A stretch of DNA of 55,716 nucleotides from Anaerolineae bacterium (GTDB lineage Bacteria; Chloroflexota; Anaerolineae; Aggregatilineales; Phototrophicaceae), in contig JALHNB010000026.1 of the NCBI GenBank assembly GCA_022843745.1, forward strand, positions 43,262-98,977. The letters are read 5' to 3'. Position numbers and translations under genes: made by a program. The notes beneath the pieces were generated by a model. That model made no database searches, was not told the DNA's origin, and worked only from the letters and a program-made list of their open reading frames with translations. Below are positions 16,425-25,565 of this stretch, piece after piece (the stretch's first letter is position 1; every line of letters starts with the position of its first letter).

Positions 16425-18071
16425 ATGGTCATTGAGAAAGGGTTATGCTATGCTTGTGATGTTTTTTACAGATCGTCAACTTCACGGATCACATCAGTGC
16501 CATATCAATCCGGTGGTGGTCGCCGTAACAATGTCCAGATCGGTGTGGGTCGCTCAGTCTGGGGGGGTGCGCCTCCGACTCCGATCTCCGAGCGCTTATT
16601 AGATGGGATTCCGGGCTGTCTGGCATGGGTCGCACTTTTGCTATCTATTGCTTTCGCCGTCGTCCTTCCCAATATCATCCTCGTCGCTGCTGTCCTGCTG
16701 GGTCTATATTCTGCCATCCGTTTCTTTCTAGCAGGCATCGCCAATTTTATGGGGCTGCGTTATATCCGCCGCTGGGAGCAGATCGACTGGCACAACCTCT
16801 ACAAACAGGATGCGACACCCGACTCACTGGGCTGGGAAGAAGTACATCATGTCGTCATCATCCCCAATTACAAAGAAGAAGTCAGCACCTTAAAACAGAC
16901 GCTGAATAACCTGGCGAAGCAGTATGAAGCGCGTAAACGTATGACGGTTGTACTGGCGATGGAGGCGGCAGAAGAAGGCTGCATCGAAAAAGCCCAGGCA
17001 TTGCAAGCCGAATACCGCGGTCAATTTGCCCATATCTATTTCACCGTCCACCCGCGCGGCTTACCCGGCGAGATGCAGTGCAAATCGGCTAACGAAGCCT
17101 GGGCAGCGCGTTGGATCAAACGTAATCTGGTGGATGAGAATGGCCTGAATATCGACCATATTCTAGTCACGACGATGGATGCCGATACCCTTTGGCATCC
17201 GCAGTATTTTTACGCGCTGACCTATTTATTCGCCACAAACACTGAACGCTATCTGCGCTTCTGGCAAGCTCCGATCCGCTACCACACCAATATCTGGTCA
17301 ATCAGCCCGCCGATGCGCCTCCTGAACGCCTATTCGACAGCGCTTGAACTGGCATATCTGGCTGCGCCCTGGTGGATTCCGATGCCGATGTCATCTTACA
17401 CACTGAGCCTGCGCCTACTGGAAAACAGCGGTTACTGGGACCCGGATGTGATCGCGGACGAATGGCACATGTTCATCAAGTCGTATTTCGCGCGAGATGG
17501 CGAAGTGGCATTGGAGCGCGTGTTTTTGCCGTTTTCAGCGTATGCCACAACCGGCGAAACGCTATGGATATCCATTAAAAATCGCTATCAGCAAACACTG
17601 CGCCATGCATGGGGCAGCAAAGAAGTGGGTTATATCGTCGCAAAAATTCTGGAACATCCCGAAATTCCAGTTGGCCTCTCATTCAAACTGCTGTTCCGTG
17701 TCGCGCATGATATTTTACTCGCTGGGGCTGGGTGGGTGATTTTGACCGTCGGCTCACAGGTGACATTTCTGATCCATCCCGAACTTCTGGCGCAGCTTAC
17801 CTCTGAAGGGTTGAGCAACCCGATTTTCACCATGTTGCAGGTTTCGTTTGCGCTGGTGTCGATTCTCGGTGTCGTTTTCTGGTATCAGGATGTGATGGTA
17901 CGTCCGCCACGCACCCACCGCCAAACACTGGTTGAACGACTGCTGACGCTGGTGAGCTTCCCGCTTCTGCCTGTGTTGGCGCTCATTTTTCTCGCCCTGC
18001 CGACAATCCAGGCTCAAACGCGCCTCATGATTGGAACACCGCTTCAATTCAGCGTCACCAAGAAGCAATGA
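16425..18071 (+). CDS. Membrane glycosyltransferase, GT2-like
   Basis: A protein of up to 548 residues. Two hydrophobic segments (about residues 65-110) precede a GT-A domain with VVIIPNYKEEVSTLKQTL at its start and the DxD metal motif in VTTMDADTLWHP. After the ED-like region (DPDVIADEWHMFIKSYF) and a basic stretch like the QRxRW motif (QQTLRHAWGSKE), two or more C-terminal membrane segments follow. This resembles processive polysaccharide synthases (GT2), but no family was pinned down. The first 50 residues are poorly conserved in style and rich in Arg/Gly, so a later start (GTG at 16497) is possible. It stands alone, divergent from the response regulator. Confidence 0.75.
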   Translation: MVIEKGLCYACDVFYRSSTSRITSVPYQSGGGRRNNVQIGVGRSVWGGAPPTPISERLLDGIPGCLAWVALLLSIAFAVVLPNIILVAAVLLGLYSAIRFFLAGIANFMGLRYIRRWEQIDWHNLYKQDATPDSLGWEEVHHVVIIPNYKEEVSTLKQTLNNLAKQYEARKRMTVVLAMEAAEEGCIEKAQALQAEYRGQFAHIYFTVHPRGLPGEMQCKSANEAWAARWIKRNLVDENGLNIDHILVTTMDADTLWHPQYFYALTYLFATNTERYLRFWQAPIRYHTNIWSISPPMRLLNAYSTALELAYLAAPWWIPMPMSSYTLSLRLLENSGYWDPDVIADEWHMFIKSYFARDGEVALERVFLPFSAYATTGETLWISIKNRYQQTLRHAWGSKEVGYIVAKILEHPEIPVGLSFKLLFRVAHDILLAGAGWVILTVGSQVTFLIHPELLAQLTSEGLSNPIFTMLQVSFALVSILGVVFWYQDVMVRPPRTHRQTLVERLLTLVSFPLLPVLALIFLALPTIQAQTRLMIGTPLQFSVTKKQ

Positions 18072-18078
18072 TAGTTTA

Positions 18079-18189
18079 AAGCGCCAAGTAAAAAGTAACG
18101 AGTAGAAAGCCAATTTTTAAACTCTGCACTTTTCACTCTGCACTCGCTACTGATTTTCTCCTTTGCGTTCTCCGCGACTTTGCGTTAAG
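18079..18189. repeat. Intergenic repeat region, CGCAAAG type
   Basis: The gap before the dehydrogenase gene contains an imperfect inverted repeat (agtaaaaagtaacgagtag near 18087-18106 against cactctgcactcgctact near 18134-18151). Next comes ctttgcgttctccgcgac plus tttgcgttaag (18161-18189), the reverse-strand form of the CGCAAAG repeats seen at 51274 and 52764. Confidence 0.55.
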
Positions 18190-18224
18190 TTTTGATTTTT
18201 ACAATTCACACAGGAGTCTGTCAC

Positions 18225-19121
18225 ATGGCGAAGATCGGATACATCGGTCTGGGAATTATGGGCGCGTCCATTGCGCGTAATCTGATGAAAGCCGGACACG
18301 AACTGCTCGTCCACAACCGCAGCCGCGCGATTGTCGATCAACTCGTCAGCGAAGGCGCAAAAGCAGCCCTCTCGCCGAAAGAAGTTGCCGAACAGGTTGA
18401 ATTTGTGTTTACGAATTTGCCAGATTCGCCGGATGTGGAACAGGTCGTACTGGGCAAAAACGGCATTATAGAAGGCGCTCACGAAGGGCTCATTTACATT
18501 GACAACAGCACCATCAAGCCGGAAACTGCGCGTTCTTTGGCTGGCGAATTGGAAAAAGTCGGGATCGACGCTCTCGATGCACCTGTCAGCGGTGGCGATG
18601 TCGGCGCAAAAAATGGCACACTGACAATCATGGTCGGCGGCAAACAAACCGCATTCGACAAAGCAGCTCCTTTATTCCAGTCCATCGGCAAGGCATGGGT
18701 GCTGGTGGGTGACAGCGGTGCGGGGCAGATCGCCAAAGTCTGCAATCAGATCATCGTTGGTGCGCAGATGGTCGCGCTTGCCGAAGCGCTCATCACCGCA
18801 CAAAAAGCAGGCGTTGACCCCAGCCGTATGGTCGAGGCGATCAAGAGTGGCGCGGCGCAGATGTGGACGCTGGATGTCAAACCGCCACGTCTGTTCGCAG
18901 GCAATCGCCAACCGGGATTCAAGGCTTATATGCAGCACAAAGATTTGGGCATCGTGATGGATACCGGAAAAACCTATGGGATTCCCCTGCCGATGACCGC
19001 CGTTGTGCAGCAGCTTTTCACGGCGATGCTCGAACAGGGCAACCGCGAACTCGATAACAGCGCGGTGATCGGCGTTTATGAGACTCTGGCGAATATCAAG
19101 CTGGATGAGCCGCTGAAATAA
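18225..19121 (+). CDS. 3-hydroxyisobutyrate dehydrogenase family oxidoreductase (GlxR-like)
   Basis: A 298-residue beta-hydroxyacid dehydrogenase. The NAD(P)-binding motif GYIGLGIMGASIARNLMKAGH is at the N-terminus, the substrate-binding signature is in DAPVSGGDVGAKNGTLT, and the catalytic Lys is in GAGQIAKVCNQI. The C-terminal helical domain has the family pattern FKAYMQHKDLGIVMDTGK. It resembles tartronate semialdehyde reductase (GlxR) as much as 3-hydroxyisobutyrate dehydrogenase. The ATG at 18225 is chosen because caggag lies 9 bases before it and the Rossmann motif begins immediately. Its TAA overlaps the next ATG by one base. Confidence 0.9.
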   Translation: MAKIGYIGLGIMGASIARNLMKAGHELLVHNRSRAIVDQLVSEGAKAALSPKEVAEQVEFVFTNLPDSPDVEQVVLGKNGIIEGAHEGLIYIDNSTIKPETARSLAGELEKVGIDALDAPVSGGDVGAKNGTLTIMVGGKQTAFDKAAPLFQSIGKAWVLVGDSGAGQIAKVCNQIIVGAQMVALAEALITAQKAGVDPSRMVEAIKSGAAQMWTLDVKPPRLFAGNRQPGFKAYMQHKDLGIVMDTGKTYGIPLPMTAVVQQLFTAMLEQGNRELDNSAVIGVYETLANIKLDEPLK

Positions 19122-20362
19122 TGATGTTGGATAAAGTTTTGTCACAGATACCACGACCCGGCGAGAAACGGCTTGCGCTGCATGTCAGGCCGGGCGTGGA
19201 AGCTGTGCTGCACAGTGGACATCCCTGGTTATTTGATCAGGCGATCACCAGGCAGAGTCACGAGGGGCAAGCTGGTGATTTAGCCGTCCTGTTTGACCGC
19301 AAAAAACGCTTCCTCGCGATTGGACTGTACGATCCCTACTCGCCCATTCGCGTCAAAATTTTGCAGCACAATCAGCCTGCCGAAATCAATCAAAGCTGGT
19401 TTCACGACAAATTGGCAGCCGCCGCACGGATTCGCCAGCCGCTGCCCGAAACCCAAACGAACGGCTATAGGCTGGTACACGGCGAAAATGACGGTCTGCC
19501 AGGGATGATTATTGACCGCTACGCCGATACGCTGGTCGTCAAGCTCTATACCGCCGCCTGGTTTCCACATCTGTCCGATGTGCTGTCCGCGCTGTTGCAA
19601 GTACAGCCTGCCGAGCGCATCGTTTTACGCCTCAGTCGAGCCGCGCAAAATCAGCCGGGGTTTGGCCTTTTTGATGGGCAAATTCTGGTTGGCGATCCGC
19701 TGGATCAATCGCTCATTTTTGAAGAAAATGGACTGCGCTTTCTGGCAGATGTCGTCAAAGGGCATAAAACTGGCTTCTTTTTCGATCATCGCGACAACAG
19801 GGCGCAGGTCGGTCAATTGGCGCGTGGCAATGTCCTCGACGTGTTTGCCTACTCCGGCGCATTCTCGCTCTATGCGGCACGCGGCGGCGCAGACACCATC
19901 CTCAGCACCGATGTAAGCGCCCCTGCCCTTCAAACCGTACAAGCGAATTTTGCTCTCAATCGTGATGATCCGGCGATAGCTCAGGCGGGACATGAAATCA
20001 TGGAGGGGGATGCTTTTGAAACCATGCGCGGATTGAAAGCGAAGGGGCGATTATTTGATATGATCATCGTCGATCCGCCGTCGTTTGCCAAAAGCAGCGC
20101 GGAGATACCCGGCGCACTCGAATCATATGCAAAACTGACGCGATTAGCCCTAGGGACACTTCGCAAAGGCGGAATGCTGGTGATCGCTTCATGTTCGAGC
20201 CGTGTAAGCGCCGACGACTTTTATCGAACGGTATTCGCGGCAGCCGATCAAACGGGACGGCGGCTCTCCGAATACAAACGCAGCGGTCATGCGCTCGATC
20301 ATCCGATTGGCTTCGCGGAGGGCGCATATCTGAAATGCCTGTTCGCGACGGTTGACAATTGA
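19121..20362 (+). CDS. RlmI-like class I SAM-dependent rRNA methyltransferase
   Basis: A 413-residue protein of the RlmI/RlmK family that methylates a cytosine in 23S rRNA (m5C1962 in E. coli). The N-terminal PUA domain starts near LHVRPGVEAVLHSGHPWLF; the central domain has GENDGLPGMIIDRY and VVKGHKTGFFFDHRDNR; the SAM-binding motif is VLDVFAYSGAFSLYAARGGA; the catalytic motifs are IIVDPPSFAKS and LVIASCSS. Length fits the family. ATG codons at 19121 and 19124 are both possible starts; the first overlaps the previous stop by one base. Confidence 0.9.
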   Translation: MMLDKVLSQIPRPGEKRLALHVRPGVEAVLHSGHPWLFDQAITRQSHEGQAGDLAVLFDRKKRFLAIGLYDPYSPIRVKILQHNQPAEINQSWFHDKLAAAARIRQPLPETQTNGYRLVHGENDGLPGMIIDRYADTLVVKLYTAAWFPHLSDVLSALLQVQPAERIVLRLSRAAQNQPGFGLFDGQILVGDPLDQSLIFEENGLRFLADVVKGHKTGFFFDHRDNRAQVGQLARGNVLDVFAYSGAFSLYAARGGADTILSTDVSAPALQTVQANFALNRDDPAIAQAGHEIMEGDAFETMRGLKAKGRLFDMIIVDPPSFAKSSAEIPGALESYAKLTRLALGTLRKGGMLVIASCSSRVSADDFYRTVFAAADQTGRRLSEYKRSGHALDHPIGFAEGAYLKCLFATVDN

Positions 20363-20365
20363 GTC

Positions 20366-20773
20366 ATGCGCTACCTGGATTTCCCTAAAGACTCTACATT
20401 TGATCTAGCATTGGGCGTTGGTGAGAGAATTATTCAATTCTCGCAATTATTTAACAATCCCAGCGCCTATTGGTGGAAAGAGTGGCCTGATTGGTTGATA
20501 ACGGATTCGGAAGGGAAGTTTATCCCTATCGCAAGGCATGAATTTGTCATTCGGGGCATCGAAACAGGCCTCAATAACTTCATTAAATTTGTACCAGATG
20601 GTATGATAAGGTTTAATTTAGAGGATGTGTCTCTAGTCAGGCAGTTTACGCTCCACGAATTGAGATATATTCTTGCCAGAGAAAATATGCTCAAAAGAAC
20701 GCGCTTTTACGATAGGTCAGAGGAACTAACTAAAGACGTTTTGATAACTCGGCTAAGAAAATTGGAGCTATGA
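20366..20773 (+). CDS. Hypothetical protein, 135 residues
   Basis: I do not recognise this protein. It has an aromatic, mixed alpha/beta N-terminal half (SAYWWKEWPDWLI) and a charged helical C-terminus (ARENMLKRTRFYDRSEEL); no signal peptide or membrane segment is visible. It starts 3 bases after the rRNA methyltransferase stop, without a clear ribosome-binding site, so coupling is likely. Base composition looks more AT-rich than its neighbours, as in the following hypothetical gene, and the pair interrupts a run of conserved genes, which may indicate later insertion. Relatives could be immunity-type or contact-dependent proteins, but nothing visible decides this. Confidence 0.65.
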   Translation: MRYLDFPKDSTFDLALGVGERIIQFSQLFNNPSAYWWKEWPDWLITDSEGKFIPIARHEFVIRGIETGLNNFIKFVPDGMIRFNLEDVSLVRQFTLHELRYILARENMLKRTRFYDRSEELTKDVLITRLRKLEL

Positions 20774-20775
20774 AG

Positions 20776-21129
20776 ATGCGTACCTGGGATGAGCTAACTG
20801 AATATTTTGAAGAAGCTTCCCGTGACCCTCGGCCTTCATGGGCTTATGCAGTAACTCATGCTCAAGCCATGCTGCGACTTATTCCTCGGCTGCGAGTCGA
20901 TCCAAGATTCGCTCATTTGGAAACCGGCACCGCACTGGACACGCTTTTTTTGACAATCCCTAATCAGACACAAACGGTTCAGATATGGGGCGAGGAAAAT
21001 CACAAATTTACAATCCGTCTGATGGAAGGTTTATCCGAACTGAGCAAAGTAACCGTTCCTGAAGTCGAGGTTTTCCAAATTCTGGAACGTTATCTTGAAA
21101 AATTACAGACAGAACATATGACGAAGTAA
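20776..21129 (+). CDS. Hypothetical protein, about 117 residues
   Basis: A small, mostly helical protein (RTWDELTEYFEEASRDPRPSWAYAVTHA at the start; HKFTIRLMEGLSEL in the middle), probably cytosolic; family not recognised. Starts at 20770 (ATGA overlap with the previous stop) and 20776 are both in frame; I choose 20776 because ggag lies 8 bases upstream. It forms a coupled pair with the preceding hypothetical gene and shares its AT-richer composition. The two genes sit between an rRNA methyltransferase and a pseudouridine synthase but show no RNA-modification motif. Confidence 0.65.
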   Translation: MRTWDELTEYFEEASRDPRPSWAYAVTHAQAMLRLIPRLRVDPRFAHLETGTALDTLFLTIPNQTQTVQIWGEENHKFTIRLMEGLSELSKVTVPEVEVFQILERYLEKLQTEHMTK

Positions 21130-21140
21130 GCAGGTCTACA

Positions 21141-21974
21141 GTGAAAGAACGTGTACAAAAATTGATGGCGCAGGCCAATATTGGTTCGCGCCGTGCTTGT
21201 GAAGAACTCATCAGCCAGGGGCGGGTACAGGTTAATGGTGTCACCATTACGCTTGGTGCGAAAGCCGACCCCGCTACCGATACGATCATCGTCGATGGTG
21301 AAAAATTAGGACTCAGCAGCCAGCGCAAAATTTATGTCGCGCTGAACAAGCCGAAGGATGTGCTTTCGACCAGCGTACCCCACAAGGATGACCCACGCCC
21401 AACCGTGTATGATTTCATCCCGATGAAAGAACATCTCTTTACCATCGGACGGCTCGACGCGGACAGCGACGGCCTGATCGTGCTGACCAACGACGGCGAG
21501 TTGGTGCAGAAGCTCACCCATCCCAGCTACCGCCACACCAAAAAATATAAAGTCGTGGTATACGGCCTGCCCACTGCCGAAACCATCGCAAGGTGGGAAA
21601 AAGGTATCTCACTCGGCGAAGATGGAATGACCTCACCGTGTTTGGTACGGATTACGGACGGCGACAAGAGTTTTTCGACGCTCGAAATCGTGATGACGGA
21701 AGGCAAAAAGCGCCAGATTCGCCGTGTCGCCGCGATCCTCGACCATCCAGTACGGCATTTGACGCGCACCCACATTGGAAAATTGGGGCTGGGAATGCTG
21801 AAACCTGGTGATTGGCGTGAGCTGACTGCCGAAGATATTGAAGCCCTCAAGCAAACCGAGCCGCAAACGAAGGCTATCCGGCCAACGAGCAGAAGGCCAT
21901 TTTCGCCACGTGGCGGCCCACGCAAGGATGACCGACGCGGCGGCAGTAAACCACCCCGAAGGCGGACAAAATGA
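21141..21974 (+). CDS. RluB/RsuA-family pseudouridine synthase
   Basis: A 277-residue enzyme that isomerises a uridine in rRNA. An S4 RNA-binding domain (RVQKLMAQANIGSRRACEELISQGRVQVNG) occupies residues 2-50. The catalytic domain carries the RsuA-type signature GRLDADSDGLIVLTNDG with the catalytic Asp, plus LNKPKDVLST and EGKKRQIRRVAA. The C-terminal 40 residues are basic and Arg/Gly/Pro-rich (RRPFSPRGGPRKDDRRGG), a tail often seen in RluB. Start is GTG at 21141 with caggt upstream. It overlaps the acyltransferase gene by four bases (ATGA). Confidence 0.92.
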   Translation: MKERVQKLMAQANIGSRRACEELISQGRVQVNGVTITLGAKADPATDTIIVDGEKLGLSSQRKIYVALNKPKDVLSTSVPHKDDPRPTVYDFIPMKEHLFTIGRLDADSDGLIVLTNDGELVQKLTHPSYRHTKKYKVVVYGLPTAETIARWEKGISLGEDGMTSPCLVRITDGDKSFSTLEIVMTEGKKRQIRRVAAILDHPVRHLTRTHIGKLGLGMLKPGDWRELTAEDIEALKQTEPQTKAIRPTSRRPFSPRGGPRKDDRRGGSKPPRRRTK

Positions 21975-22693
21975 GCGCAGATACCTCCGTTCAAGAATAC
22001 GTCGAAATGCAGCCGCGTATTGCATGGCGGCGGCATATTTTGCGCTGGCTGATCCGCAACATCCCGTTTCGGATGCTCAAATTGACGATCACCGGAACGG
22101 AAAATATCCCGGACGACGGGCCAGCGATTCTGATGATGAATCATATTTCGTCGCTTGACCCCGGCTTGTGCATGGGCGCAGTGACCAATCGATTCGTCGT
22201 TCCCATGACAAAAATTGAAAATACTGAAAGCCCAATCAGCGCCTTTGCCGTATGGTGGTGGGGATCATATACCGTTAACCGGGGCGAAATTGATCGTAAA
22301 GCGCTCAACAACTCAATAGAGCTGCTCAAAAGCGGCCAGTTGATTCTGATCGCTCCCGAAGGCACACGACAAAAAAACGGCCTTGCTCCGCCGAAAGACG
22401 GCATGGTTTTCATCGCGACGAAGGCCGATGCCGTGATTATTCCAGCGGCGATCTCCGGCGCGATTGGCTGGACAGAAAAATGGAAGAAATTCCAGCGCCC
22501 CGAAATCCACGTGAATTTTGGGCGGGCGTTCAAGTTCAAAATGGATGGTCGCACACGAATCCCACGCGACGAACTGAGCGCCATGACCGAAGAAGCCATG
22601 TATCAGCTTGCGCTGGCAGTCACGGATAAGAGTATGCGCGGTGTCTATAGTGACGTGTCCAAAGCGACAACCAATCATATCGAGTTTGTTTGA
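21971..22693 (+). CDS. plsC: 1-acyl-sn-glycerol-3-phosphate acyltransferase (PlsC-like)
   Basis: A 240-residue membrane-associated acyltransferase of phospholipid synthesis. The catalytic motif NHxxxxD is seen in MMNHISSLDPGL, the glycerophosphate-binding block in APEGTRQKNG, and a third block in IIPAAISGAIG. A positively charged N-terminus (AWRRHILRWLIRN) can interact with the membrane. Its start overlaps the stop of the pseudouridine synthase (ATGA), so the two are probably co-translated. The exact acyl acceptor is inferred from family motifs. Confidence 0.88.
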   Translation: MSADTSVQEYVEMQPRIAWRRHILRWLIRNIPFRMLKLTITGTENIPDDGPAILMMNHISSLDPGLCMGAVTNRFVVPMTKIENTESPISAFAVWWWGSYTVNRGEIDRKALNNSIELLKSGQLILIAPEGTRQKNGLAPPKDGMVFIATKADAVIIPAAISGAIGWTEKWKKFQRPEIHVNFGRAFKFKMDGRTRIPRDELSAMTEEAMYQLALAVTDKSMRGVYSDVSKATTNHIEFV

Positions 22694-22737
22694 TAATTTT
22701 CCTCAAGCCCTGAAGCACTGATCAAACAGGAGGCAAT

Positions 22738-24579
22738 ATGTGCGGAATTGTCGGCTATATCGGCTCACGTGATGCCACTCCAATTATTATGGAGGGTTTA
22801 CAGCGGCTGGAATATCGCGGCTACGACTCGGCTGGAATTGCCGTGCTGGAAAACAACGAGCTGCAAATACGTCGGGATATTGGCAAACTTTCGAATCTGC
22901 GTGAACGAGTCGCCGCTGACCCCGTACACGGCCAGATCGGAATCGGCCACACCCGTTGGGCAACGCATGGTGCGCCCGCCGAGCGAAATGCTCACCCTCA
23001 CATTAGCATGAGTGGCGATTTCGTCGTCGTCCACAACGGCATTGTCGAAAATTATCTCGAACTACGCGCGGAACTCATCGCCGAAGGTGTGACTTTCAAA
23101 TCCGACACGGATACGGAAGTCATCGTGCATCTGGTCGAACATTACTCAGTTGATGGCCGCGATCTGACCGAAGCAACGCAAGAGGCAGCCTGTCACTTGC
23201 AGGGCGCACACGCGATTGTGGTTCTTAGCAAGCGTTCGCCGGATGAACTGGTCATTGTGCGTATTGGCAATGCAGGCGGTATCGCGCTGGGGATCGGTGA
23301 AAACGAAAATTTTATCGCGTCAGACATTCCAGCCATTCTCGAACATACCCGTACAATGGTATTCCTCGAAAGTCACCAGATCGCCACCGTTCGCGCGGAT
23401 GGTTTTGAAGTGCAAACCCTCGATGGGCAGCCCGTGACACCTGTTCTCCACAACATCCCCTGGGACCCGGTGAGCGCTGTCAAAGGCGAATACAAACACT
23501 TTATGCAAAAGGAAATTTTTGAGCAGGGGCGCAGCATCACGGATACGATTCGTGGGCGCGTCGATTTTGAGCATCAACGGGTGGAATTACCTGAACTCAA
23601 TTTAAGCGCAGAACAGGCGCGACGGCTACAACGGCTGGTGATCGTCGCTTGCGGCACGAGCTATTACAGTGGACTGGTCGGCAAATTTTTCATCGAACAT
23701 ATGGCAGAGCTGCATGTTGAAGTCGATTATGGCAGCGAGTACCGCTACCGCGACCCGATTATCGACGCGAACACGGCAGTGCTGGCGATCACCCAAAGCG
23801 GCGAGACCGTTGACACGCTGGCAGCGATGGAAGAAGCTCGCGCGAAAAATGCGTTGGTCTGGAGTATCGTCAATGCGGTGGGCAGCCAGGCGATGCGGGT
23901 AGCTGACGGTCACATTACCATGAACGCTGGGCCGGAAATCGGTGTCGCCTCGACCAAAGCCTTTACATCCAGCATCGTGGATCAATATTTACTGGCGCTC
24001 TATCTGGGGCAGCTTCGAGGTACGCTGACACCCGAACAGCATCATCAATACGTTCATGACATTTCCCGACTGCCAAATCTGGTCGGAAAAACACTGGAAT
24101 GTGAGCCTCAAGTCGAGCAGTTAGCTGGACATTTATATCACTTCCGCGATTTTTTATACCTGGGACGCGGCATCAATTACCCCATCGCGTTGGAAGGAGC
24201 GCTCAAGCTCAAGGAAATCAGCTACATTCATGCTGAAGGCTACCCGGCAGGCGAAATGAAACACGGTCCGATTGCACTTATCGACGAGCAAATGCCCGTT
24301 TTAGCGATTGCGCTCAAAGATAGCCTTTATGAAAAGATGGTCAGCCAGATCGAACAGGCTAAAGCACGCGGCGGCATTGTGATTGCGCTGGCAACCGAAG
24401 GCGACACTTTGATCGCGACTAAGGCCGATTATGTGCTTTATTTGCCAGAGACACCACCGCTGCTTAGTCCGGTTGTGGCTGTATTGCCCTTACAGATGTT
24501 AGCCTACCACATCGCCGTGCGCCGGGGCGCAGATGTCGATCAGCCGCGCAATCTGGCAAAAAGCGTTACGGTAGAGTGA
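22738..24579 (+). CDS. glmS: Glutamine--fructose-6-phosphate aminotransferase (isomerizing)
   Basis: A 613-residue GlmS that makes glucosamine-6-phosphate, the entry point to UDP-GlcNAc. The N-terminal glutaminase domain begins MCGIVGYIGSRDA with nucleophile Cys2 after Met removal and includes GHTRWATHG and HNGIVENY. Two SIS domains follow (VACGTSYYSGLVGKFFIEHMA; TQSGETVDTLAA; then LYLGRGINYPIALEGALKLKEISYIHAEGYPAGEMKHGP), and the protein ends in DQPRNLAKSVTVE as typical. The start has a strong caggaggc 7 bases upstream. No GlmS ribozyme or small RNA site was recognised in the short upstream gap. Confidence 0.97.
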   Translation: MCGIVGYIGSRDATPIIMEGLQRLEYRGYDSAGIAVLENNELQIRRDIGKLSNLRERVAADPVHGQIGIGHTRWATHGAPAERNAHPHISMSGDFVVVHNGIVENYLELRAELIAEGVTFKSDTDTEVIVHLVEHYSVDGRDLTEATQEAACHLQGAHAIVVLSKRSPDELVIVRIGNAGGIALGIGENENFIASDIPAILEHTRTMVFLESHQIATVRADGFEVQTLDGQPVTPVLHNIPWDPVSAVKGEYKHFMQKEIFEQGRSITDTIRGRVDFEHQRVELPELNLSAEQARRLQRLVIVACGTSYYSGLVGKFFIEHMAELHVEVDYGSEYRYRDPIIDANTAVLAITQSGETVDTLAAMEEARAKNALVWSIVNAVGSQAMRVADGHITMNAGPEIGVASTKAFTSSIVDQYLLALYLGQLRGTLTPEQHHQYVHDISRLPNLVGKTLECEPQVEQLAGHLYHFRDFLYLGRGINYPIALEGALKLKEISYIHAEGYPAGEMKHGPIALIDEQMPVLAIALKDSLYEKMVSQIEQAKARGGIVIALATEGDTLIATKADYVLYLPETPPLLSPVVAVLPLQMLAYHIAVRRGADVDQPRNLAKSVTVE

Positions 24580-24621
24580 CAGGCATTCGCTGGTTGATGA
24601 CAAGCAAATTCCTGAGCGTAA

Positions 24622-25479
24622 TCAATAGCTCCCGGCGGGGATTGCATCCCAGATTTGCAACCATTCTTCAAAACGCGCGACTGATTCGGGAGATTCTTGA
24701 CTGCGGGCGATAAAACCCTGCTTTTTTCCGCTTTCCGTCGCTGTTGGAGTCGCCTCGTAGCGCATATCCATCGACCAGCGCACCGCGTCGGACTGATTTG
24801 GCAGCGCGGCGTGTGGTGTCAACTGCGGGAAACACAATGCATCTCCCAGTTCCATTTCAATTGGAATACCCTTTAACTGGGCGCGATCTTCTTTCGAGAG
24901 GCCGAGGAAGCCCGTTTCTTCGTCGTTATGCCCCTCATAAAGCTGGCCTCGGTGAAATCCAGGCGCGACCTGAAGGCAGCTATTTTGCGTGTTCACAGGT
25001 TGCAAGGGTATCCATATGCTGACTATGTGCGTATGTTCGGCGTCGCGATAATACTGCGCATCCTGATGCCAGGGTGTATCCGTCCATTTTTGATCGGGCA
25101 GTTTGGGACGGGCATTAAAAACGCCATGCGCCAGAATTTCCGGTGTACCAAGCAGGTCTTGTGCCAGATTAAGAATCGCAGGGTGACGGATGAATTCGAA
25201 CATTTCCAGGCTAACGAGGTCGCGACGCGGGCTGCGAATATAATGGGGCTTGCCTGCTGTGTTCCACACCTGCACCAGCCGATGCGCAAAATCCACATTC
25301 TTGTAGGAGTCATTCAGCAAACCCGCATCAACCCATTTATCGATAAGCTGATCGACCCATCGTTCAAGAACCGCTTGTGCCAATTGCAGCGCATCCGGCG
25401 GTATAACCCCTTTGGCAAGCAGATAGCCATGTTCATTATAAAATGCAATTTGTTCGGATGTCAGGATTTTGTGAGCCAT
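24622..25479 (-). CDS. Phytanoyl-CoA dioxygenase-family protein (PhyH 1)
   Basis: A 285-residue Fe(II)/2-oxoglutarate-dependent oxygenase of the PhyH family, which hydroxylates a substrate while decarboxylating 2-oxoglutarate. The iron ligands are visible: His138 and Asp140 in TPWHQDAQY, the distal His223 in LTPHAALPN, and the 2-oxoglutarate-binding Arg234 in DAVRWSMDMRY. The helical N-terminus (LTSEQIAFYNEHGYLL) is typical of the family. The ATG has aagga 8 bases upstream. It is the last gene of a run starting with the LacI/importer genes and is separated from PhyH 2 by 86 bases with a hairpin. The substrate is unknown; the sugar-importer context suggests a carbohydrate-derived one. Confidence 0.85.
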   Translation of the reverse strand: MAHKILTSEQIAFYNEHGYLLAKGVIPPDALQLAQAVLERWVDQLIDKWVDAGLLNDSYKNVDFAHRLVQVWNTAGKPHYIRSPRRDLVSLEMFEFIRHPAILNLAQDLLGTPEILAHGVFNARPKLPDQKWTDTPWHQDAQYYRDAEHTHIVSIWIPLQPVNTQNSCLQVAPGFHRGQLYEGHNDEETGFLGLSKEDRAQLKGIPIEMELGDALCFPQLTPHAALPNQSDAVRWSMDMRYEATPTATESGKKQGFIARSQESPESVARFEEWLQIWDAIPAGSY

Positions 25480-25520
25480 CGAGGAATTCCTTGTTCACAG
25501 AATAATAGGGGTTTTGCTCT

Positions 25521-25552
25521 GAGGGCATAACCTGTTTTCATGTCATGCCCTC
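25521..25552 (-). other. Intra-operon hairpin between PhyH 2 and PhyH 1
   Basis: Arms gagggcat (25521-25528) and atgccctc (25545-25552) pair perfectly around a 16-base loop. No T-tract follows on either strand, so RNA processing or stability is more likely than termination. Confidence 0.5.
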
Positions 25553-25565
25553 AAAATCATCAAAC

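Noticed and set aside
22694-22737. glmS ribozyme upstream of glmS
   Set aside because: The gap is only 44 bases and shows no ribozyme core; a plain Shine-Dalgarno site explains it.
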